In this document: one piece after another, positions 9,416 to 19,960 of the stretch
Numbering within the stretch: the stretch's first letter is position 1
Layout: every line of letters begins with the position of its first letter
Assembly (NCBI GenBank): GCA_019022495.1
Contig: JAFEKR010000030.1
Coordinates: 496,001 to 560,000 of the forward strand
Source: Epichloe hybrida
Lineage: Eukaryota > Ascomycota > Sordariomycetes > Hypocreales > Clavicipitaceae
Direction: 5' to 3'
DNA: 64,000 bases
Made by a program: the position numbers and the translations under genes
Notes under the pieces: model-generated
What the model was told of the DNA's origin: nothing
Seen by the model: only the letters and a program-made list of their open reading frames with translations
The model's database searches: none

Positions 9416-11464
9416 ATGCGCCGCAGCTTCTCAGTCGTCTTGCTCGGCCTCAGTCAAATAATTCAAGGGTCAGTCTGCTTTGTAGTTTCCGTCGTACTCG
9501 AACAGAAAAAGAGCTGACATGTTTTCTCCTTTTATTTCCTCGACAGGAAATTCGTGCAAAGACCGGATTCTTCCATTGAATACGACTACATCGTTGTCGG
9601 ATCGGGAGCCGGTGGCGGTCCTCTGGCAGCTCGACTCGCAGACTACGGCCACAGCGTGCTATTAATCGAGGCCGGTGAGGACCACGGCGACACTAACAAC
9701 TACCAGGTGCCATTGTTCAACTTGCTATCAAGCGAGGACCCCAAAACAGCATGGAACTTTTACGTCAATCACTATAGCGACCTGGAGAGACAGAAGAAGG
9801 ATTCCAAGATGACGTGGAGGAAACAAGACGGGCAACTTTACGTTGGAAACAGTCCCCCCGACGGGGCAGAACCACTGGGTATTCTCTATCCTCGCGCAGG
9901 AGCACTGGGCGGATGTACGGTTCACAACGCTCTCGTCAGCATTCTGCCCGACGACAGCGATTGGCAGTACATCGCGAACCTCACCAACGACAAGACATGG
10001 CAGCCAGACAACATGCGCCGGTACTTTGAACGACTAGAGAAGAACACGTACGTCCGCGGCAACCCCAACGGACACGGCTTCAACGGCTGGTTGTGGACGA
10101 GTCTGGTTAATCCTGCTTTTGCCCTGGGAGACGGCAAGATCTACGCCCTCGCCCTGTCTGTTGCGCGCGCACTAGCCGAGAATCTTGTCGGGTTGGCCAG
10201 CCGTTTGACGCCCGACGTGGTCAACGCTCTCCAGGACACGAACGCCGCGGACAACAAGGACCGCTCGGGACTCTTCTTCATACCCATCTCCACCAAGAAC
10301 GGGGAAAGATCCGGGCCCCGAGACTATCTCATGGCCCTCGTCGACGACAATTCAAAAAAGCTCGACATCATGATAAACACGCTTGTCACAAAGGTCAAAT
10401 TCGACCAGGGGGGCAGCACGCCCAGAGCCACGGGCGTGGACTACATCCAGGGCGGAAGCCTCTACGGCGCGGACCCCAACTCCAACCTCGGCAGAAATCC
10501 AATACGATCCGGGAGCGCCAGCGCCAAGAGGGAAATCATCCTCTCGGGCGGCACGTACAACACGCCGCAGATGCTGAAACTCAGCGGCATCGGCCCCCGG
10601 GACGAGCTGGAGAAGCACGGCATCCCGCTCGTCCACGACCTCCCCGGCGTGGGCACCAACATGCAGGATCGATACGAAGTCGGCATCATGGCCCAGAACC
10701 CCGACAAGTGGAACTTCCTCGACGGCTGCGGCTTCGAGCAGCAGGAGAACGACCCCTGCCTGGACAAGTGGAAGCAAAAGGACAAGGACATATCCCAGCG
10801 CGGCGCCTACCCGGCCAGCCTGACGGTAGGCTACCTCAGGAAGTCGGCCGTGGCAGAGAACGACGTGCCCGACATCTTCATGACCCCGGCGCCGTTCCAG
10901 TTCAAGGGCTACTACCCGGGCTACTCGGTCGACGCGACGCGCGACAAGAAGCAGCTGTCGTGGCTCATCCTCAAGGCATACTCGCGCAACAGGGCTGGCA
11001 CCGTCACCCTGCGGTCCAGCAACCCCCGTGAGCCGCCCGACATCAACTTCAACTACTTTGACACGGGGACCGGCGGCTCCGGTGCCGCGGACAAGGACAC
11101 CCAGGCGCTGGTCGAGGCCATCAAGGTTGCCAGGAGCGCCATTGACAAGATCCCTCCCTTTCCGACCAAGTTCTCCGAGTTCTGGCCCGGGTCGGACACC
11201 AAGTCGGACGAGGAACTCGCCGACTTCGCGAGGAGGGAAGCCTGGGGCCATCACGCCTCGTGCACGTGTGCCATTGGCAGAGACGACGATCCCATGGCTG
11301 TGCTGGACTCCAAGTTTCGCGTCAGGGGCGTGCAGAACCTGCGTGTCGTGGACGCGAGTGCGTTTCCCAAGATCCCCGGCTACTTTATCGTTCTGCCGAC
11401 GTACATGCTTGGCGAGAAGGGGGCGGACGTGATTCACGAGGCTGCGCAGGGGGGGGGAGGGTAG
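9416..11464 (+). CDS. Secreted GMC-family FAD oxidoreductase, two exons
   Basis: Coding is join(9416..9468,9547..11464), giving 656 residues. The 78-bp intron has GTCAGT, a CTGAC branch site and a CGACAG acceptor. The first exon supplies the only ATG and a likely signal peptide (MRRSFSVVLLGLSQIIQG). Exon 2 lacks a usable ATG on its own. The FAD-binding beta-alpha-beta motif is GSGAGGG at residues 36-42, followed by the Glu of LLIEAGE. The second GMC signature is present as LSGGTYNTPQMLKLSGIGP. The C-terminal catalytic region has WGHHASCTCAIG (His586/His587) and the FAD-contacting PGYFIVLPTYMLGEKGAD. The family oxidises alcohols or sugars with O2 or another acceptor, and this one is predicted extracellular. 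Substrate is not inferable. The last codons encode a Gly run over a G tract. The gene is convergent with the next one. Confidence 0.9.
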
Positions 11465-11758
11465 GGCCCGTTGTTACTCCACAAAGATGGGATTTCTATA
11501 TCGTTCACTTAAGATAAGGATAGGTCATGTCGAGTTTTTTTTAGCTGGTGTTTGTTTCGAAACGCTGTTTGTCTTTGTCGGCGCGCGTCAATAGCCTGTC
11601 CGTTGTTGTTTTTTTCATCGGCATGTCTGATTTACATGATGATGATGTACGAAATGGAATCAAGCAGTTCTACCATGCCGCGCTGTATCGTAAAGAGGGG
11701 TATCGTCGTTTCCAACTATTTTTTTTTTTTTAAGTCAACAAAAATCCATGCCCCCTCG

Positions 11759-12762
11759 TCAATCCGACTCCCCCAGCGCCGATAGAATCAGAGAAATGGC
11801 TTTCTCCCCCATGAAGCCCATGTCCTCGACGCCCGGCCCCAGACAAACACTCCCCTTGCTCCAGGCCCGGATCAGCTTCCTCGCCTGCCAGACAGCCAAG
11901 TGCTTGTTGTACCGGTGCATCCTGGACAGCAGCTTGGCGGCCAGCTCGCGGCGCAGCTTCCCCCTCCACTCGGCGCCGGCCCATCGGATGTCGGCCCTCC
12001 CGAGCGGGCACAGGGCCTCGGGCAGCCCGGTAAAGGGGTCGAGCATGGTGAATTCCATCCTGAGCATGGCGGGATTGCAGCTGTACGACACCGAGGCCGA
12101 GATGTCGGCCTTGCAGGTGTTGGAGGCGCGGCAGGTCGACGCGTCCCGGTGTTGGTTGGGCGCAGCTAAAACCATGGATCAGCATCCCCTCTTTCCCTTT
12201 TATATATGCTGGGCCTCTTATTCATGCTGGGCCTTATATGTATCCTGGGCCTTATATATATCCTGAGACCTTATAAATAGGCCTCATCGTGGGGACCCAA
12301 CTTACTGCATATAGTCCCCGCAACGACATCAGCCTCGACCATGAACTCGGGCTCAGGCCTCACCAGGTCTTCTCCGCCCTCGACATCATCAGCATCGCAC
12401 TTCCAGTCCCTGAAGACGGCGTCGAGGAAGCCGTCTATGCTCGCGCGCGTCGTCTCCAGCGTGGCGCCGTCGTCCGTCGCCGTCCCGCACGCGTGCAGCA
12501 TGTCGAAGCACTTCTTGAGCTGCACCTCTGTCAGCTGGTCGGCGCTAGAGATGGGCTTGGGCATGCCCGGGTACTGGGATCCCGCGCCGAGGTCGTCGAG
12601 GAACCGCCGGCGCGCCTGCCTCGCTTCGCGGGGCGTGATGAGCACCGACGAGGAGAGGAAGATGGGGGATTCGGACCGCGCGTCTCGTTTGACGGAGCGG
12701 GGGGGCGAGTCTCGCGTCGACTGGTCGGTGCTGTGTGCCTGCGGGAAACCTTGAGGTGTCAT
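11759..12762 (-). CDS. Unrecognised cysteine-containing protein, at least two exons (5' end uncertain)
   Basis: The supported coding is complement(join(11759..12165,12306..12762)). The 140-bp intron (12166-12305) has a strong GTAAGT donor and a TTTTAG acceptor, and joins GTIC to TAPNQHRDASTC in frame. Across the two exons there are about ten cysteines, several in pairs such as KKCFDMLHAC and STCRASNTC. The C-terminal half is rich in Arg/Lys helices. A dibasic KR lies in the N-terminal part. I know no family for it. The spacing of cysteines suggests a secreted protein, yet no convincing signal peptide is found from the ATG at 12762. A CTAAC branch site followed by CCCGCAG at about 12,740 suggests a further intron that would contain the nearby minisatellite, with the true first exon upstream (candidate donor near 12,940). 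The first exon given here is therefore provisional. Confidence 0.5.
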
Positions 12763-12900
12763 GGTTAGCAAGAGGATGGGATGTGATGGCCTTGAGGTGT
12801 CATGGTTAGCGAGGGAACTTTGAGCCGTCATGGGTAGCAAGAGGATGGGGGAGAGGGGGGGAAAACCTTGAGCCGCCATGGGTAGCAAGACGATGGGAAG
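12751..12900 (+). repeat. Minisatellite, four imperfect copies
   Basis: Units starting TTGAGGTGTCATGGTTAGC or TTGAGCCGTCATGGGTAGC begin at 12751, 12792, 12819 and 12868, with spacing of 27-49 bp and diverging tails. It lies at the 5' end of the unrecognised cysteine-containing gene, either in its N-terminal codons or in an upstream intron. Confidence 0.75.
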
Positions 12901-13924
12901 GGAAGCAAGGTTTCTTTTGAAAGGGAAGAAAAAGGCCTCACGTAACTGCGAGGCCTGTTTGATGACGAGTGCGCAGCAGCTGTTTTGGGGCGGAACCTGC
13001 CATGGACTTGCTCCTGTGTTGCATTGGCTGGGGGGGGGGGGGTGAGAGAGCCCGAATCACAGATCAGAGTCTTCTTTTGTGAAGAACCTTGTGAAGGACA
13101 CAATTGTGCTCTCGGGGTCTCTATAGCCGTTGGTCCGCAGGCCATTGTGCCAGGTGCCACGACTCACTTTTGCCTCAGAGTCGGAGGAGGGTGAATGTGA
13201 ATGTGAATGTGAATGTGCAATGCCGTCTGCCCAATCATTGTCGAGTGCATGTCCAGATCGGGATGTGCTTTATATGGGTGGGTGGAGAATCCGTCCGCTT
13301 GAGTCCATGCGACACAGTTTTAGACAACAATCAATGACATCTGCACAGAATATGCCAACTTGACTTTGTAAAAGAGGCGGCTGACACTCGTGTATTTGAT
13401 TCTAATAATTCTTCTATCCAATTCGTTCCGTCAATCAATGCTTCACCAAAAAGACCAAGACCAAGATCAAGGTCCAGCCTATAAGTAGACCATGTGGAGT
13501 GATTTGGTGGCAAAGAGCGATGAAAAGAGAAGATGATGTAGAATTGCTATCTAGGAATTCAACAGGCAAAAGAGAAGCTATTATAGCTTCAAATCTATCA
13601 GCAATGAATTAAGGTCTTCAAGTGAAGCCTGCAATGAATTGCGATAGCAAACGCGATCGCAAACGCGATACGGGAAGATGCATCATCAAGCGAAGAATCT
13701 GACGATGTGATGCCTGAGGCTGCGATGTGAGGCTGTGATTCTCAACAGACCACGCGACTTCAACCACCTCTGACCAACATGTTCTTCCCCGGCGTGTTTC
13801 CGCCACGGAGCCCCCCCCCCCCCTGTCGGAGACAAAGGGAAGTAATGACTCCAGCGTACCTCGACCCAATGGAGGAACATCCATCGCAGGGGCTACCGGT
13901 GTTGGGAGTGTTTTATTCCTGCCC
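12901..13924. other. Intergenic region with simple repeats
   Basis: About 1 kb without a supported gene. It contains a run of about 12 G near 13031-13042 and four tandem GTGAAT units at 13191-13217. A minus-strand frame through 13,618-13,924 is only the unspliced overrun of the PLAC8 first exon. It may include the missing 5' exon of the gene at 11,759. Confidence 0.45.
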
Positions 13925-14583
13925 CTATCCAGCCTTGGGAGGAGAATACCGCATCTCATCCGTGTTGGCCCGGTACTGCTGCTGCACACCACCACCACTG
14001 CTCCGCAGCAACTCCTCGCGATGCCCGGCCTCCTTGTCCGACTGGACCATGGTGCAGCAGTGGCAGCAGCACGAGAGGGCGAGGTCCTCGAGACACGAGC
14101 CCCGCAGATTGTACTTTTCGCGAATATCCATGCGCTGCATGGCGAGGGGGATCCAGTGGAGGCCGACGCAGCCGGCGCCGCAGAAGAGAAGGCACTGCGT
14201 TTGACCGCATCAGGCTCAGGCTCAGCATCAGTGGACAAAGGGGGAGGGGGGCCAAAACATACAGAAGTGTTGATGGGCTCGTACCCCTTGAGTGTGCCGT
14301 CCTTTCTGATCCGGTGGTGCGTCCTGCCAAATGTGATGCATGGCAGACAGTACGTCATCAGGCAGGTATCGACGGGGTTGAAGCAGTCGAAGAAGCCGGC
14401 GTGCCAGGGCTGCGAACCCTCGGGGGACCTGGAGTTGACGACCTCGCCGGGGCGAGATACGACTTGGCTGAAGCGGTGCTTCCAGTCGTTGAGATCCTGC
14501 TGGTCGACGGGGGACTTGTTGCTCGGCGCCTGCTGCGTGGTTGTTGCTGCGACGGGCGTCATGGTTTCTTGGGGGGCGGCCAT
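13925..14583 (-). CDS. PLAC8-family cysteine-rich protein, two exons
   Basis: Coding is complement(join(13925..14194,14263..14583)), giving 196 residues. The 68-bp phase-0 intron has a GTATGT donor and an ACGCAG acceptor. The N-terminus is Gln/Thr/Pro-rich and low complexity. The PLAC8 core follows, with FFDCFNPVDTCLMTYCLPC and FGRTHHRIRK in exon 1. Exon 2 has CGAGCVGLHW, then a hydrophobic stretch and SCCCHCCTMVQSDKEAGHRE, the Cys-cluster and conserved Glu-Arg end typical of the family. Fungal and plant members sit at the plasma membrane and are linked with metal tolerance or cell-size control. Which applies here cannot be told. The last 40 residues are a variable Gly/Gln tail. Ignoring the intron gives a longer spurious frame. 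A purine-rich tandem repeat lies just upstream of the start. Confidence 0.87.
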
Positions 14584-14654
14584 TGTTTGGGACGTCGAGG
14601 AATGTACCGGGCTATCTTGGGCGAGGTGCTCTGTCGAGGTGCACTGTCGAAGCC

Positions 14655-14742
14655 AAGAGAAGGAAGAAGTTGGCGTCGAGGCCGAGAGAAGGAAGAAGCT
14701 GGCGTCGAGGTTGGATGCGGAAGAAGTTGGCGTCGAGGTTGG
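14655..14742 (+). repeat. Three imperfect ~30-bp tandem copies upstream of the PLAC8 gene
   Basis: The unit GAAGGAAGAAGTTGGCGTCG occurs three times with small changes, 70-160 bp upstream of the PLAC8 ATG and so probably in its 5' UTR or promoter. Seen directly. Confidence 0.75.
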
Positions 14743-15372
14743 TCTTTTAAGAACGTGGTGTCGTGGTGTGATGACCCGGGCTGTCATCTGACGGACCCCA
14801 CGGAAGTCGTGGACAACCTGGATCCCAATAAAAACAAAAACCTCAGTGTGCCAAGTTCACACACATACAAGCCTCCTTCACCCAGACCGTTCATCCAGTG
14901 CCCAAGGGGTGCGCGCCAAGAGCCACAGTAAGTTCAGCCTGGCGCACTACGCGCACTACCGGGCAGCCAAGCTGTTCAGGCAAGTGGACCTCATCTTAAA
15001 CCTTCTCTGCAGCTGAACAAGCCCCTTTGACCGTGGCTGCTATTCGTTCGAGCTCGCTCAGTTGAGCCCGGTCTGGACCGTTCTTTGCCTGTCTCGCCTT
15101 GCTGGATCGAGACGGGATCGACAGCGCGGACGGACAGGCTCACCACACAAGACGGACAAGGATGTTCATGTTTGCAACCGCTGGGGAGACGTGACGTGCA
15201 TCTCGACAATTTGAGAGAGGCATTTGCCGAGGCGAGCGAGCGCAGCGGAAACAAGTCAAGAGTGCAGTGCGTTGGAGTAGGAAAACAGCTGCATACAGAT
15301 TATAGTACAGTAATAAAAACGGCACAACATGGTACATGCAATCGCACAAGCCTCCACTCGGTATCCGGATTC
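14743..15372. other. Intergenic region between the Mtf2-like and PLAC8 genes
   Basis: The far end is presumably the 3' UTR of the Mtf2-like gene and the near end the promoter of the PLAC8 gene; both are transcribed leftward. Frames seen here are short, lack motifs and are partly antisense to the Mtf2-like gene. Nothing called. Confidence 0.5.
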
Positions 15373-16626
15373 TCACGTCGACAATGCGGATTCCGCTGCC
15401 CTCTCACTCATCGACCGAACCGCGTGCTTCTCCATGTCCTCCAACCTCTGGGTCAACGTCCCATCGTAAGGCGGCGCCTCCATGACGCCCATGACGAACG
15501 GGCCCTGCGCACCCCAAGCGCACCCGTGCAAATGGTCCCGCATCGTCACCAGCAGCTCGCGAACGCCTTCGTCGGCGTACAGGCCGGCCGAGCTCATCTC
15601 TTGCAGCACGTCCAGCGCGGAGGAGGCGTCGCCGAAGCGGTTCCAGTGCATGCGAGCAAGACGGCTGTAAAACGGACTTGATACGCCGAGAACATATGAC
15701 GGGAGACCGAGCTCTTTGATGCGGGGCAGGATCTCGAAGGCGTAGTCTGATGGGCGGGAGAAAGACGTCTCGAACAAGGCCAGGCCGCGGTTGATGAAAT
15801 GGGGGTACAGCGGGCCGTGTACGTCCATGACTCGTTTCTCATCGGCGGCATGCGTAGCAGCAGGTGGTGGTGCATTGGTTTCCGTTGCAGACTTGCGCTG
15901 GCGCGTCTTGCCCGTCTTGCCTTTTCTCTTTGCGCCCTGCGCGATGCCCAGTCTGGCGGGCAGTGAGAAGACTTCCGCCTCCATGACGCGCCAGAGTGCG
16001 ACATCCGTGTCACACGCCTCCATCAAGGCATCCACCCTTTCGCGCTCTTCCGTTCTTGCCACCTCATACTTTGCTCGCTCCTCCAGCCTTGCCCGGTAGG
16101 CCTCGTCCAGCTCCATCATCTTGCTGGCCGCGCCGTTGTTCGATTTCGGTTCCAGCTCATACAGACCCAGGGCCACTTGGGCGGCATGCCGCAGTGACGG
16201 CGGATACCGGCGCAGGATTTTATCCCGAAACTCCGTCACGCGCGCTTGCTCGACGATGGATCTTGCCATGCCCGGTGGCGGCTGCTCTTTTGACGACGGC
16301 GCCGACCAGACGTGAGGCGTGGATCCCGACGGCGCGGGACGCTTTCTGGCAGAGGGCATGCGGCCCTGGGCAATGTCATCGAATATGCCCTTGAACACCT
16401 CGGCCTCGGAAGGCGTGATTGTTGACTGCTTGTCTGCAGCATCGCCTACTTCCTCGAGTGGCGTGTCGTGATCCCATTCAAAGGGAATAGAGTTGTCCTG
16501 CTTGCGAGGCTTGCTCCGTCGAGGAGGCACATGGGCGAATCGAGCGAATTGGACTACATTTCGGCTGCGAAGGGCTCCTTGCAGCGTTCTCGTTTGATAC
16601 AAAAACGGCACAAGGGTGGACGACAT
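15373..16626 (-). CDS. Mitochondrial Mtf2-like protein
   Basis: This is an intron-less frame of 417 residues from the ATG at 16626. The N-terminus is rich in Arg, Ser and hydrophobic residues with almost no acids for about 45 residues (MSSTLVPFLYQTRTLQGALR), a good mitochondrial targeting sequence. A disordered Pro/Ser/Lys region follows. The rest is a helical domain with charged stretches (ARTEERERVDALMEACDTDV) and a C-terminal part containing LYPHFINRGLALFETSFSRP and LPSYVLGVSSPFYSRLARMHW. This matches my memory of the Mtf2-like C-terminal domain of filamentous fungi. Yeast Mtf2 (Nam1) couples mitochondrial transcription to RNA processing and translation. It is divergent from cmr1, with 448 bp between the two starts. 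The assignment rests on recognised motifs rather than alignment. Confidence 0.75.
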   Translation of the reverse strand: MSSTLVPFLYQTRTLQGALRSRNVVQFARFAHVPPRRSKPRKQDNSIPFEWDHDTPLEEVGDAADKQSTITPSEAEVFKGIFDDIAQGRMPSARKRPAPSGSTPHVWSAPSSKEQPPPGMARSIVEQARVTEFRDKILRRYPPSLRHAAQVALGLYELEPKSNNGAASKMMELDEAYRARLEERAKYEVARTEERERVDALMEACDTDVALWRVMEAEVFSLPARLGIAQGAKRKGKTGKTRQRKSATETNAPPPAATHAADEKRVMDVHGPLYPHFINRGLALFETSFSRPSDYAFEILPRIKELGLPSYVLGVSSPFYSRLARMHWNRFGDASSALDVLQEMSSAGLYADEGVRELLVTMRDHLHGCAWGAQGPFVMGVMEAPPYDGTLTQRLEDMEKHAVRSMSERAAESALST

Positions 16627-17074
16627 TCTAAGAGAAGAATTGGGTGTTTTATCCTCGTCCCTTATTTCATCGATGGATTGCGCCGGGATGGGTCAAGACG
16701 AAGTTTAGATTAATGTAGGGGGAAGGGGGGGGAAAGGAAAAGAAAAGAAAAACCCCGAAACAGGCCATCGGTTAAAATCCGGGTGACCAACCCAGTGCGC
16801 ACTGCGGAGGCACAACAACGCCTTCCCTTCGCGCCGCGTGACTCGGCGCCAGAATTCATTAAACAACGTCGCGACGGGCTGCGCGTGCGTCGGCCGTAAG
16901 TGGCGACCTGATTCATGGCATCGGGACTCGAATAATTTGCAGTTGCAAGTTTTTGACCGCCACTACGGCCCTTCGGAGGCGGTACAATTGCAATTACCTC
17001 CTCAACCTCTCTGTTCGGCCATTCTCAACTTGCTCCGCTTCTGGCCGCTTCTGGAGTAAAAATAACGACCAAAG
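16627..17074. other. Divergent promoter region of the Mtf2-like gene and cmr1
   Basis: This 448-bp region lies between two divergent starts. It contains an A/G-rich tract near 16,717-16,752. No coding frame with support. Confidence 0.55.
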
Positions 17075-18724
17075 ATGCCCGTGAAGAAAGAATCAGCAGA
17101 GATGAGCGCCTTTGAGCGCAAACGTCTGGAGAATATTGCGGCGAACCGTGCGATTCTGACAGACATTTCCGCAACCGCCAAGAAAGTCATACCTGCCAAG
17201 CCCGCGCCGAAACCAGCGCCGAAACGCAGCCGACGCTCCGAACCCTCGATCAAGCGCGAATCTACAAGGCCCACGCGCGTCAGCTCGCGGCTGGCCGGCC
17301 TGGAGGCGGACAATGAGACTCTGAAGCGCAAGCTGGAAGTCGAGGCCGAGCATCAGGCACAGGAGGCCAAGGCCAAGAAACTGCGCGTCGCCGACGATTT
17401 AAACCTTGGCGATATAGCCGTCGAGGGAAAGAAGTGGGCGGCCGGCTTGAACAGCCTGCGAGGCATCGTGAGAGGTGCGCAGCCCGGCGTTCGCACCTTC
17501 ACCGAAGACGACATCAAGGAGACGACGGACAAGAGCCTCAAGGAACTGCGGCAGCGAATGGGCAGTTTAAAGCTCTATGAGCACTGGCTGCCGAATGGTA
17601 AAAGCTCCTCTGAGCCTCGGCGTCCCGTCCGCGGCCGTGGCCCGCCGTCGCTGGCACTTACTGACAAGAAAATAGATATCAAAATCACCCCCCAGAGAGT
17701 GTACGCGCTGGGCTTCCATCCGACAGAAGACAAGCCAGTGGTTTTCGCCGGCGACAAGGAAGGCACCATTGGCGTGTTCGATGGCTCCCAGACGCCGCCG
17801 GAGCTCGACGACGACGACGACGACGGCGACAACGACAATGCGACGGCCGATGCCAAAATCTCGGCGTTCAAGACGCATTCCAGAACCATCACCTCGTTCG
17901 TCTTCTCCCCCACCGACGCGAACGCGGTATACACATCCTCATACGACAGCTCGATTCGCAAAATGGATCTGGAAAAGGGCACGTCGGTGCAGGTCTTTGC
18001 CCCGTCAGACATGGACACGGACATGCCCATCTCGGCCCTGGACATGGCCGATTCCGAGCCTCACGTGCTGTACTTTTCCACGCTCGGCGGAGGCGTGGGC
18101 CGCCACGACATGCGCGCGCCCGCGCCCGGACGAGGTCATGAAGAGATCTGGGCCCTGTCCGAGCAGAAGATCGGGGGCTTCTCGCTCCACCCCCTGCAGC
18201 CGCACCTGCTCGCCACGGCCTCGCTCGACAGGACGCTCAAGATCTGGGATCTCCGGAGCATCAGCGGCAAGGGCGACCTGCGACACCCCGCGCTGCTGGG
18301 CGAGCACGAGTCGCGACTCAGCGTCTCGCACGCCTCGTGGAGCCCGGCCGGCCACGTGGCCACGTCGTCGTACGACGACCTGGTCAAGATCTACGACTTC
18401 ACCGACGCGGCGACCTGGGAACCCGGCCACGACATATCGCCCGAGGCCATGGAGCCCAGCCACAAGATCCATCACAACAACCAGACCGGGCGGTGGGTCA
18501 CCATCCTCAAGCCTCAGTGGCAGAAGCGGCCCAACGACGGCATTCAAAAGCTCGTCATTGCCAACATGAACCGCTTCGTGGACGTCTTTGCCTCTGACGG
18601 GACCCAATTGGCTCAGCTGGACGGGGATGGAATCACGGCGGTCCCGGCCGTGGCGCATTTCCATCCGACCATGGATTGGGTGGCAGGTGGCAATGGGAGT
18701 GGAAAGCTGTGTCTATGGCAGTGA
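17075..18724 (+). CDS. cmr1: CMR1-type WD40 DNA damage-binding protein
   Basis: This is a single-exon frame of 549 residues from the ATG at 17075. The N-terminal ~120 residues are basic and helical (SAFERKRLENIAANRAILTD and KKVIPAKPAPKPAPKRSRR), as in the yeast Cmr1/WDR76 family, followed by SSRLAGLEAD. A WD40 beta-propeller fills the rest. Repeats are visible around LGFHPTEDKPVVFAGDKEG, FVFSPTDANAVYTSSYDSSI, LHPLQPHLLATASLDRTLKI, ASWSPAGHVATSSYDDLVKI and the final FHPTMDWVAGGNGSGKLCLW. An acidic Asp run interrupts the first blades. Known family members are nuclear, associate with chromatin and UV-damaged DNA, and help in replication stress responses and protein quality control. Length and order match. 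It is the last host gene before the AT-rich block and shows no RIP-type damage. Confidence 0.92.
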   Translation: MPVKKESAEMSAFERKRLENIAANRAILTDISATAKKVIPAKPAPKPAPKRSRRSEPSIKRESTRPTRVSSRLAGLEADNETLKRKLEVEAEHQAQEAKAKKLRVADDLNLGDIAVEGKKWAAGLNSLRGIVRGAQPGVRTFTEDDIKETTDKSLKELRQRMGSLKLYEHWLPNGKSSSEPRRPVRGRGPPSLALTDKKIDIKITPQRVYALGFHPTEDKPVVFAGDKEGTIGVFDGSQTPPELDDDDDDGDNDNATADAKISAFKTHSRTITSFVFSPTDANAVYTSSYDSSIRKMDLEKGTSVQVFAPSDMDTDMPISALDMADSEPHVLYFSTLGGGVGRHDMRAPAPGRGHEEIWALSEQKIGGFSLHPLQPHLLATASLDRTLKIWDLRSISGKGDLRHPALLGEHESRLSVSHASWSPAGHVATSSYDDLVKIYDFTDAATWEPGHDISPEAMEPSHKIHHNNQTGRWVTILKPQWQKRPNDGIQKLVIANMNRFVDVFASDGTQLAQLDGDGITAVPAVAHFHPTMDWVAGGNGSGKLCLWQ

Positions 18725-19195
18725 AGGGGGGAATAATGTCTTGTATAATTAGTCATGATGAATGCGGAGGGAGGCGTCAGCTAGAACAACAGAGCGCGGG
18801 TACTGTTCTACGGCGCAGAGCTTGCCAGCCACATTGTCAACTCTCACCGGCATGCGAAAAGAAAAAATCTGTCACAGCACCTGTCATGTCATGTCGGCCG
18901 TGAACAAAAGGAGCCTCTGGCACTATGGTGGGGATTCACGATTCCCTGGATATCAATCACCGGGACCTGTGCACAGAGACTTGTGAACAACGAACATGCA
19001 GCAGGACGTACTGACACGTCTCGAGATGGGTGTTTCAATGTCGGGATCCAGGCCATGTTTCTCTTGAAGACACGGAGCGCGCGCATCGCGGCTTGCGAAC
19101 TTGTGCCTCGTAGTCATAGGCGCCATAGCATAGCATATCCAGCTTGCGTCAACTTGTCATTTCTGACGGAGCTGACTGAGGTCTGAGCTCGTACC
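18725..19195. other. Transition zone after cmr1, no gene seen
   Basis: About 470 bp of normal composition containing the likely cmr1 3' UTR. No frame with support. Composition changes abruptly to very AT-rich at about 19,195. Confidence 0.55.
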
Positions 19196-19960
19196 AAAAT
19201 GATAGTGGTAATGATAATAGTTGATTAATCTCTACTCTAGCTACGGTTGCCCCATAGTTCTTACTACCCTAATTTACCCTTTATTATATAAGCTATTTCC
19301 CTACTTAACAAGCTAGGGGGGTATTCTGCTAGTATTAACCCTAATACCTCTAATTTTTCTATTATAATACTTTGTTATTCTCTAGATTAGTATTATCTTT
19401 AGTTCCTTATTTAGCTAAATCCTAAGTATTTAACCTTAATAGTTAAAGTTTCTCTAATTATAGAATATATAGTTTTAAGTTATCTAGATAGATTTTTCTT
19501 AGTATCTTACCTTCTAATAGTTTAATCTTATATATTACTAAAGATACCTTCTAGATAACCTTTAATAGCTTCCCCTAAGTCTTATAAAACTTCCTTTTAG
19601 CTTATTCTCTTTATTTATCTTTTCCTATATAAGATTTCCTACCTTAAAGCTTTATCTAGGTTTTATAGTATTATCCTAATTATTTACTTTTTATATTTAA
19701 ACTAACTCTCTTTGTTTTTCTTATAAATCTAGGTTTTATAAATTAGTTTCTTAAAGTAGTTTTAAATTATCTATCCTTAGATTCTCTAATTCTATAACTT
19801 TAAGTTCTTTTACTCCTATATATTTTATAAATAGTTTAAATCCTAATATTAATATTACTAGGCTTATCCTAATGCTTAATATATAGTAATTATTAATAAC
19901 TACTATAATACTAAGGATAACTTAGTTCTAGGAGTCTAGAGAAATTCTATCTCTCTTTAT
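19196..19960 (-). mobile_element. Relic of a Gypsy polyprotein C-terminal end
   Basis: Read on the minus strand, with TAG taken as former Trp, one stretch resembles the end of a Gypsy integrase: FKVGNLI followed by KENKLKGSFIRL, like the usual FKVGDLVL...GSF...GPY pattern after the catalytic core. It is heavily mutated, no LTR was found, and it is cut at 19,961 by the next element. Identification is by pattern only. Confidence 0.4.

Noticed and set aside
10352..11437. A 361-codon minus-strand frame over the GMC oxidoreductase gene
   Set aside because: It is antisense to strongly supported coding sequence, is Arg/Val/Gly-rich as expected from a GC-rich opposite strand, and has no motif.
13618..14787. 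A 389-codon minus-strand frame over the PLAC8 gene
   Set aside because: It arises by reading through the PLAC8 intron and upstream of its ATG. The spliced version restores the full PLAC8 cysteine pattern.
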